Positions 1-3,846 of a DNA stretch of 7,005 bases are shown piece by piece. The DNA is from Candidatus Sigynarchaeota archaeon (GTDB taxonomy: Archaea; Asgardarchaeota; Jordarchaeia; Jordarchaeales; Jordarchaeaceae): contig JAUQYY010000079.1 in the NCBI GenBank assembly GCA_030587505.1, positions 1 through 7,005 of the forward strand, given 5' to 3'. Each line of letters begins with the position of its first letter. Position 1 is the stretch's first letter. The position numbers and the translations under genes were made by a program. The notes beneath the pieces are model-generated. The model worked only from the letters and a program-made list of their open reading frames with translations, searched no databases and was not told the DNA's origin.

Positions 1-1179
1 AAAATCTCGGAGGTCAACCTTTCGGGAAAACCCTTCATTGTTGGTGGTTGCCTGCCGAGAATAAATCTTAGCGAGGTTTTGAGAGCCGGCCCGAGATTCG
101 CCGCCGTAGTGGACACCAACTCGCTGTTCAGCATAGTGGACGTAGTGAGGCAGGTGGAGAGGGGGATGCGTGGAATCCTAAAACTCGGAGAGGAGAAGAG
201 CGTCAAGCTGGGAATCCCGAGAAAACCCTTCAACCCCGTGGTTGCGATTATTCCAATAAGTGAGGGGTGTCTGGGCGACTGCCACTACTGCTGTGTGAAA
301 TTCGCCCGCGGAAGACTCTTCAGCTACCCTCCCGACACCATCCTAGACGAAATAAAAAAATCGGTTCGAAGGGGATGTAGAGAAATTTGGTTAACCTCCC
401 AGGACACCGGCGCCTACTACTGGAAGGGAAAAAGACTTCCAGACCTGCTACGGAGAATCGTTGAACTACCCTTGGAGTTCAGGGTCAGGGTCGGCATGGC
501 GAACCCGAAGCACACAATAAAAATCCTCGACGACTTGGTTGACGCGTACAGAGACCCCAAGATCTACAAGTTCCTTCACATCCCGGTGCAGTCGGGAAGC
601 AATGAAATACTTGAAGCCATGAACAGGGGCTACACGAGGGAGCAGTTCATAGAAATCGTAGAAGCGTTCAGAGCGGAGATTCCCGGCACAGCGATAGCCA
701 CGGACATTATTGTCGGCTTTCCCGGAGAAACAAGCGAAAACTTTCAAGAATCGGTCAGCCTCATCAAAGAGGTGAGGCCCGATGTTGTAAACATTTCGAG
801 ATTCGCGCCGAGGCCGGGGACGCGCGCCGCCGAAATGAGTAACCAGATTCCGGGAGGGATAATCAAGGAAAGAAGCAGGGAACTAACAAAAATCGCCCTA
901 AAAATCGGGGAGGAAAGAAACAGAGCTTGGATAGGGTGGAGAGGAACAGCTCTCGTAACAGAGCGTGGTCTTAAAGGAGGATGGATAGCGAGAAATCCCT
1001 CATATAAGCCCATAGTGATAAACCATAATGAACAAAAACTTGGCGGGGAGGTTCAAGTCGAAGTAACCGCGGCGACGCCGATCTATCTGGTGGGGAGGAT
1101 AATCAAACCGAGTGAAACAACTCTTAAGACTCTGCATAACATCGGCGTATTCACTCTGGAACGCGCCAAAGATTCATGA
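1..1179 (+). CDS. tRNA t6A37 methylthiotransferase (archaeal CDKAL1/e-MtaB type), 5'-truncated by window edge
   Basis: Radical-SAM enzyme expected to convert t6A to ms2t6A at position 37 of ANN-decoding tRNAs, in the cytoplasm. The frame is open from base 1, giving 392 visible residues. Archaeal relatives run to roughly 420-430 residues, and by alignment from memory about 75 N-terminal residues are missing. The TTG at 79 is therefore an internal codon, not the start. Visible parts in order are the end of the UPF0004 domain, with its third cluster cysteine in GGCLPR (bases 49-51); the radical-SAM cluster motif C-x3-C-x2-C (bases 268-291), followed by the family signature ARGxLxSYPP; the segments EIWLTSQDTGAY, FLHIPVQSGS and IVGFPGET; and a C-terminal TRAM-like RNA-binding domain from about base 930. 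These match human CDKAL1 and archaeal homologues rather than MiaB or RimO. The family is secure. The ms2t6A product is inferred from the family. Confidence 0.93.
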   Translation, partial: KISEVNLSGKPFIVGGCLPRINLSEVLRAGPRFAAVVDTNSLFSIVDVVRQVERGMRGILKLGEEKSVKLGIPRKPFNPVVAIIPISEGCLGDCHYCCVKFARGRLFSYPPDTILDEIKKSVRRGCREIWLTSQDTGAYYWKGKRLPDLLRRIVELPLEFRVRVGMANPKHTIKILDDLVDAYRDPKIYKFLHIPVQSGSNEILEAMNRGYTREQFIEIVEAFRAEIPGTAIATDIIVGFPGETSENFQESVSLIKEVRPDVVNISRFAPRPGTRAAEMSNQIPGGIIKERSRELTKIALKIGEERNRAWIGWRGTALVTERGLKGGWIARNPSYKPIVINHNEQKLGGEVQVEVTAATPIYLVGRIIKPSETTLKTLHNIGVFTLERAKDS

Positions 1180-1232
1180 GGATAATCAAGGTTACACGAA
1201 GAATCCTGAAAGGCCGCTGGGGGTGAAAAAGG

Positions 1233-1248
1233 TTAAATATTTTAAAAG
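1233..1248 (+). promoter_or_regulatory. AT-rich TATA-like box in the spacer after the methylthiotransferase
   Basis: TTAAATATTTTAAAAG is an uninterrupted A/T block in a more GC-balanced spacer, 54 bp after the methylthiotransferase stop. It fits an archaeal TATA box whose transcript would start near 1260-1268, giving the RHH-ftsZ genes a leader of about 200 nt. It is nearly self-complementary, so direction is ambiguous. The T run at 1252-1256 could equally help terminate the upstream gene. Confidence 0.3.
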
Positions 1249-1285
1249 ACATTTTTAGTGAAAAGAAAGTTTTATTTCCTGTGGA

Positions 1286-1367
1286 TGCCTCAGAAGGGGA
1301 TTTAAACATCCTTGTCGAGGGAAAGAGAGGCAGCTAAAACCGTTCCGAGAAACCGGGTGTCTTCCCT
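1286..1367 (+). other. Spacer segment with alternative RNA stems
   Basis: TGCCTC (1286-1291) pairs perfectly with GAGGCA (1327-1332). Inside it, GGGGAT (1296-1301) can pair with ATCCTT (1308-1313) around a 6-nt loop, using two G-U pairs. A competing helix joins AGGGAAAGA (1318-1326) to TCTTCCCT (1360-1367) with one bulged A, and it crosses the first stem. No known riboswitch or sRNA family was recognised. Short stems of this length also arise by chance, so this is only a candidate structured leader. Confidence 0.2.
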
Positions 1368-1374
1368 ATAATAT

Positions 1375-1413
1375 TGTGAGTATTACACATGTATTAATCG
1401 AAGCCTACTCACA
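1375..1413 (+). promoter_or_regulatory. 8-bp perfect inverted repeat, candidate operator of the RHH-ftsZ genes
   Basis: TGTGAGTA (1375-1382) is repeated in perfect inverted form as TACTCACA (1406-1413), separated by 23 bp. The right arm abuts an A/T-rich TATA-like stretch at 1413-1421. Another TATA-like stretch, TATAATATT, lies at 1367-1375. RHH dimers bind short inverted or direct repeats, and the next gene encodes an RHH protein, so autoregulation is a reasonable guess. Binding is inferred from position and symmetry only. Confidence 0.35.
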
Positions 1414-1435
1414 TTAAAATTGCTGTTCTAAAAAG
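1413..1435 (+). promoter_or_regulatory. Probable promoter of the RHH-ftsZ genes
   Basis: Two TATA-like stretches lie here: ATTAAAAT (1413-1420) and TTCTAAAAAGAA (1427-1434 core). Spacing of about 25-30 nt predicts transcript starts near 1442-1460, which would leave a short leader before the RHH gene. Which box is used cannot be decided by eye. Confidence 0.4.
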
Positions 1436-1460
1436 AATAGCTGGACAATTTTAACCACGG

Positions 1461-1468
1461 GGGTGGTC
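1461..1468 (+). promoter_or_regulatory. Ribosome binding site of the RHH gene
   Basis: GGGTGGTC resembles the Shine-Dalgarno sites of other genes here (GGGTGA before ftsZ; GGTGGGTC before the dehydrogenase, 6 nt from its ATG). Counting from its GGTGG core, ATA at 1471 is 4 nt away and ATT at 1474 is 7 nt away. It places translation initiation at this point even though no ATG, GTG or TTG is in frame. Confidence 0.5.
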
Positions 1469-1470
1469 GT

Positions 1471-1641
1471 ATAATTCTCGTAACTGTGCACTTGCCCGAA
1501 GCGTATCTTGAAGGGCTGGAACAGCTGGTAAAAAGCAAAGTGTATCCGAACAGAAGCGAAGCCATAAGAGTAGCGGTTAGAGACCTGCTAAAAAGAGAAC
1601 TTTGGGAGAGACAACTGTTTTTCAGGGGCGCCGGACACTAA
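1471..1641 (+). CDS. Ribbon-helix-helix (CopG/MetJ-Arc type) regulator, CdrS-like, upstream of ftsZ
   Basis: A 56-codon reading frame ending in TAA at 1639-1641. It has an amphipathic N-terminal strand (ILVTVHLPE, bases 1474-1500), a first helix (AYLEGLEQLV), the loop YPNRSEA, and a second helix (IRVAVRDLLKREL). This is the classic RHH fold: the dimer's strand pair binds DNA and NRSEA caps helix 2. It lies 31 bp before ftsZ on the same strand, like haloarchaeal cdrS next to ftsZ2, whose product is a global regulator of cell division. The frame is open back to a TAG at 1438-1440 but holds no in-frame ATG or TTG. The only GTG (1486) would cut off most of the DNA-binding strand. By comparison with archaeal relatives the start should be ATA (1471) or ATT (1474). 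This could be a real rare start codon or an ATG altered by mutation or sequencing error. The fold is secure; the start is not. Confidence 0.85.
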   Translation: MILVTVHLPEAYLEGLEQLVKSKVYPNRSEAIRVAVRDLLKRELWERQLFFRGAGH

Positions 1642-1660
1642 ACATTCCACGAAACTGGTA

Positions 1661-1666
1661 GGGTGA
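1661..1666 (+). promoter_or_regulatory. Ribosome binding site of ftsZ
   Basis: GGGTGA sits 6 nt before the ATG at 1673 and supports that start. It lies within the 31-bp gap after the RHH stop, consistent with translation of both genes from one transcript. Confidence 0.7.
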
Positions 1667-1672
1667 AGTCCA

Positions 1673-2833
1673 ATGACCATAAATAGTATTATTAAAGACG
1701 CGCTGCAAAACGCCAGAGCAACAAGGGAGCAACTCGCCAAAAAAACGGGATCGGCTCGGATACTAGTTGTGGGTACCGGAGGCGCAGGAAACAACACGGT
1801 GAACAGAATCATGCAGATAGGCATTCAGGGAGCAAAGTGCATCGCGGTTAACACTGACCAGCAACACCTAGACGTAACCAACGCACACCTCAAGCTTCTG
1901 ATTGGAAAAAACGTGACCCGCGGCTTGGGAGCCGGTGGATACCCCAGAATGGGTGAAGCGGCGGCTGAGGAAAGCAGAGAGGAGTTAACAGAGATTCTCT
2001 CGGACGCGGACCTCGTGTTCGTCGCCTGCGGGATGGGAGGCGGAACCGGAACCGGAAGCGCACCCATCATCGCCGACATAGCCAAAAAGATGGGAAGCAT
2101 AGTCGTGGGCGTTGTAACAATGCCCTTCAACGTTGAGAGAGGAAGAATAATAAAAGCAAAGCAGGGACTCAGAAAACTCAGGTACTACGCTGACACCGTT
2201 GTGGTGATAGACAACAACAGGCTGCTGGACCTCGTTCCGAACCTACCCATCGAAGAAGCGTTCAGCGTGGCGGACGAAATACTGGCAAACATGGTTAAAG
2301 GAATAACCGAGTGCATATCCATACCGAGTTTGATCAACCTGGACTACGCCGATGTACGTAGCATACTCACGGACGGCGGGGTCGCCATGGTGGGCATCGG
2401 CGAAGCTGAGGGTGAAAACCGTGTGGAGAGAGCGGTTCAAAACGCGCTCGACTGTCCGCTGCTAGATGTGGACATAGTGGGGGCAACAGGAGCGCTGATA
2501 CACGTCACAGGGGGTTCAGATCTAACCCTCGCCGAAGCCACAGGCGTCGCGGAACTGATAACCGACAAAATGATTGACGACGCCAACGTGATCTGGGGTG
2601 CCAGGAAAGACCCGCGGGCGGACGGTATGATAAGAGTGATTCTCATCCTGACAGGTGTCTCCAGCCCACAGCTACTGGGTCCGACGGATGTCCTGCCCGA
2701 CCTGCCCTCCCTTGAGCCGATAAGGGACTACGGAAAAAGACCGAGCATCCTAAGAGACAATGAACCACTGTTTCCGGTGTTCTCCGAAGAAAACGAAAAG
2801 TCAGAGAGGGATTTGGGGATTCCACGCATCTAG
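1673..2833 (+). CDS. ftsZ: Cell division GTPase FtsZ, FtsZ2-like
   Basis: Tubulin-family GTPase that polymerises at midcell to form the division ring; 386 residues, full length. After a short basic N-terminal extension come the nucleotide-binding loop GTGGAGNNTVNR (34-45), the core segment LIGKNVTRGLGAGG (76-89), the tubulin signature GGGTGTGSA (122-130), DNNRLLDLVPNLP (180-192), and the T7 synergy loop NLDYAD (222-227), whose aspartates complete the active site of the neighbouring subunit. The core ends near residue 337 (TGVSSPQLLGP). A variable linker follows, then a short conserved-looking tail, DLGIPRI. The segments PFNVER, DNNRLLDxVPNLPI, PSLINLDYAD and the LGP ending resemble haloarchaeal FtsZ2 more than FtsZ1, in agreement with the adjacent RHH gene. 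That subtype is inferred from memory of the families. All catalytic motifs are intact. Confidence 0.97.
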   Translation: MTINSIIKDALQNARATREQLAKKTGSARILVVGTGGAGNNTVNRIMQIGIQGAKCIAVNTDQQHLDVTNAHLKLLIGKNVTRGLGAGGYPRMGEAAAEESREELTEILSDADLVFVACGMGGGTGTGSAPIIADIAKKMGSIVVGVVTMPFNVERGRIIKAKQGLRKLRYYADTVVVIDNNRLLDLVPNLPIEEAFSVADEILANMVKGITECISIPSLINLDYADVRSILTDGGVAMVGIGEAEGENRVERAVQNALDCPLLDVDIVGATGALIHVTGGSDLTLAEATGVAELITDKMIDDANVIWGARKDPRADGMIRVILILTGVSSPQLLGPTDVLPDLPSLEPIRDYGKRPSILRDNEPLFPVFSEENEKSERDLGIPRI

Positions 2834-2842
2834 CAAGGGGCT

Positions 2843-2915
2843 GCGGGGAACCCGCTTCGCTTCTACCCTCCCACTCAACTCCACTAACAACCCCAAAAAG
2901 GCTGAAATATTTTTT
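2843..2915 (+). terminator. Terminator region of ftsZ
   Basis: Nine bases after the ftsZ stop, GCGGG-GAA-CCCGC (2843-2855) can form a perfect 5-bp hairpin with a 3-nt loop. A G-free C/T/A-rich stretch follows (2860-2899), then a run of six T (2910-2915). Archaeal RNA polymerase terminates mainly at T runs, so 2910-2915 is the likeliest end point. Whether the hairpin contributes is unknown. Confidence 0.45.
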
Positions 2916-2927
2916 ATCCATCAAAAA
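2895..2927 (-). terminator. Terminator of the HIT-like gene
   Basis: Reading the minus strand past the stop at 2945, two five-base T runs are met (complements of 2923-2927 and 2895-2899). They lie in the same spacer that terminates convergent ftsZ, so the 111 bp appears to serve both directions. Confidence 0.35.
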
Positions 2928-2944
2928 GAAACGAAGTAGCCGCC

Positions 2945-3214
2945 CTACTTGTAAACGGTTTTATATCTAACCACGTGGAAGTGCGGGTGATCGGGTATAG
3001 AGCCTCGCCACATACGGAAGTAAACCTCGCCGAAGAGTTCGCGGCACTTCGCCTTCGCTTTCTCGTATAGTTCCTCTGGAACTTCTTCATGTGAGCGGAA
3101 AACCACCATTGGAACACCGCACATGTCGCAATCCAGAATCACGTAGTCCTCACACTCAAAGAACCAGCGTGTGATTTTTTTCAGTTCACAGAGTTCGCAC
3201 ACCAATTCTACCAA
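2945..3214 (-). CDS. Small cysteine-rich protein with a histidine-triad (HIT-like) motif
   Basis: An 89-residue protein, probably a compact relative of the HIT nucleotide-binding family (nucleotidyl hydrolases and transferases). It has CELC (C6, C9) near the N-terminus, a strand WFFECEDYVILD like the usual 'VYEDDxVxAFLD' of HIT proteins, then an extra CDMC (C29, C32), GVPMVVFRSH (33-42) in the place of the HIT 'GHxLVxPKxH', a helix (47-61), and H76-P-H78-F-H80-V-V82, which matches HxHxHxx exactly. If this holds, H78 would be the nucleophile and C6/C9 with nearby histidines could bind zinc. The span from first Cys pair to triad is about 70 residues, against about 90 in typical HIT proteins. 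The start is uncertain: TTG at 3214, or in-frame TTG (3205) or GTG (3202). An unrelated zinc-ribbon protein with a chance triad is the alternative. No operon partner. Confidence 0.75.
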   Translation of the reverse strand: MVELVCELCELKKITRWFFECEDYVILDCDMCGVPMVVFRSHEEVPEELYEKAKAKCRELFGEVYFRMWRGSIPDHPHFHVVRYKTVYK

Positions 3215-3249
3215 CCCTAATCAGCACTAGAAGTAGATTAGTGTAAACC

Positions 3250-3263
3250 TCTTTTTAAGTTTT
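3250..3263 (-). promoter_or_regulatory. TATA-like box upstream of the HIT-like gene
   Basis: On the minus strand this reads as AAAACTTAAAAAGA, an archaeal TATA-like sequence. A transcript starting about 25 nt downstream (near 3226-3230) would have a leader of roughly 12-16 nt. It shows that this gene is probably transcribed independently of the GGDEF-like gene, whose stop is 162 bp upstream. The same A/T block could also work on the plus strand. Confidence 0.45.
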
Positions 3264-3289
3264 AACATTGAGTTGCCATTTTTCGAGCG

Positions 3290-3379
3290 ATGTGTGAAGA
3301 ACAAAGAAGTAGAAAGCCTGCAGAAAAACCGAGCAGTCCAGAACTCTACCCGCGAAACGTTAGGGGCTCCACGGATTAA
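3290..3379 (+). CDS. Possible 29-residue micro-ORF (speculative)
   Basis: ATG at 3290 opens 29 codons ending in TAA at 3377-3379. The peptide is hydrophilic and rich in Arg, Lys, Glu, Ser and Pro (core RKPAEKPSSPELYPR). The A/T block at 3252-3265 lies at about the right distance for a leaderless transcript starting at or near this ATG. No homologue was recognised and no Shine-Dalgarno site is seen. The ORF runs tail-to-tail into the GGDEF-like gene with a 4-bp overlap at TTAA. An ORF of this length can arise by chance. It is the only content seen in the 161-bp spacer 3215-3375 besides the promoter. Confidence 0.15.
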   Translation: MCEEQRSRKPAEKPSSPELYPRNVRGSTD

Positions 3380-3846
3380 ATCTGAACTATTTTGTTTCCT
3401 CCTGTCTTTTTAGCTTTTTTGAGAGCCCTCCAAGCCCTGTATCCTAGAGGGATTCGGGTGATTTCTCTTCTGCTACGTGGTTTTGTGGAGCCTATCTTCC
3501 CGTAAGCAACCCCTATACTTAGGTGGGCGTTAGATTTTGTTTCTTTTCCGAGTTTCTCTACTTCTTTCCTTACTTCCTCCAGGTCGGAGATTAGTTCTTC
3601 GGTGTCTGGCTCAACAACCTCCATGTAAGCTTCTTCGGTTCCTCTCTCCGGGTCCAAGCCCCACAGAACAGTAGCGTTATACTTTGCCGCGAGTCTCTGC
3701 ACGAGTTGGGTGAGGGTACCCGTGATCGGGTTGGGTCTGAATTCTGACCACCCCATTTTTCGCATAACCTCTTTGAAGTTATCCAAATCGAGGAATATTC
3801 CCGCTCCGTTGACCAGCGGCACCCTTTCTCCTTTCACTCCTCGCAT
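3376..3846 (-). CDS. Stand-alone GGDEF/nucleotidyl-cyclase palm-fold protein
   Basis: 156 residues from the ATG at 3846. The features fit a minimal cyclase palm. Strand 1 is GIFLDLDNFK (16-25), with D20 and D22 placed like the metal-binding 'DIDxFK' of GGDEF domains. The hairpin region ERGTEEAYMEV (67-77) aligns with R-x-GGDEF as a degenerate G-T-E-E-A. LSIGVAYG (109-116) matches the 'SIGVA' strand. The ending RALKKAKKTGGNKIVQI matches 'A...ALYxAKxxGrNxv'. Diguanylate cyclases, archaeal GTP cyclohydrolase III (ArfA), mCpol and the Cas10 palm share this fold. The substrate is unknown, and the loss of a strict GGDEF argues against ordinary c-di-GMP synthesis. The ATG overlaps the end of tgtA by 13 bp. 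GTG at 3837 (GTGA overlap) and GTG at 3822, 5 nt after GGAG, are alternative starts. The overlap implies translational coupling to tgtA. Confidence 0.75.
   Translation of the reverse strand: MRGVKGERVPLVNGAGIFLDLDNFKEVMRKMGWSEFRPNPITGTLTQLVQRLAAKYNATVLWGLDPERGTEEAYMEVVEPDTEELISDLEEVRKEVEKLGKETKSNAHLSIGVAYGKIGSTKPRSRREITRIPLGYRAWRALKKAKKTGGNKIVQI

Noticed and set aside
79..81. TTG as the start of the methylthiotransferase
   Set aside because: The upstream frame is open to base 1 and encodes the conserved GGCLP segment with a cluster-binding cysteine, so the gene begins before the window.
744..1013. 89-codon minus-strand ORF opposite the methylthiotransferase
   Set aside because: It lies wholly antisense to strongly conserved coding sequence, and its peptide has no recognisable domain.
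1151..1309. 52-residue minus-strand ORF running from the spacer into the methylthiotransferase end
   Set aside because: It overlaps the conserved gene, has no Shine-Dalgarno site, and its Phe/Lys-rich peptide reflects the AT-rich spacer. Judged a chance ORF.
1180..1470. tRNA or C/D-box guide RNA in the spacer
   Set aside because: No cloverleaf with T-arm landmarks and no RUGAUGA/CUGA box pair was found on either strand.
1825..2130. Long minus-strand ORF opposite ftsZ
   Set aside because: It is the mirror of the glycine-rich FtsZ GTPase motifs, which yield stop-free Pro/Ala-rich antisense frames.
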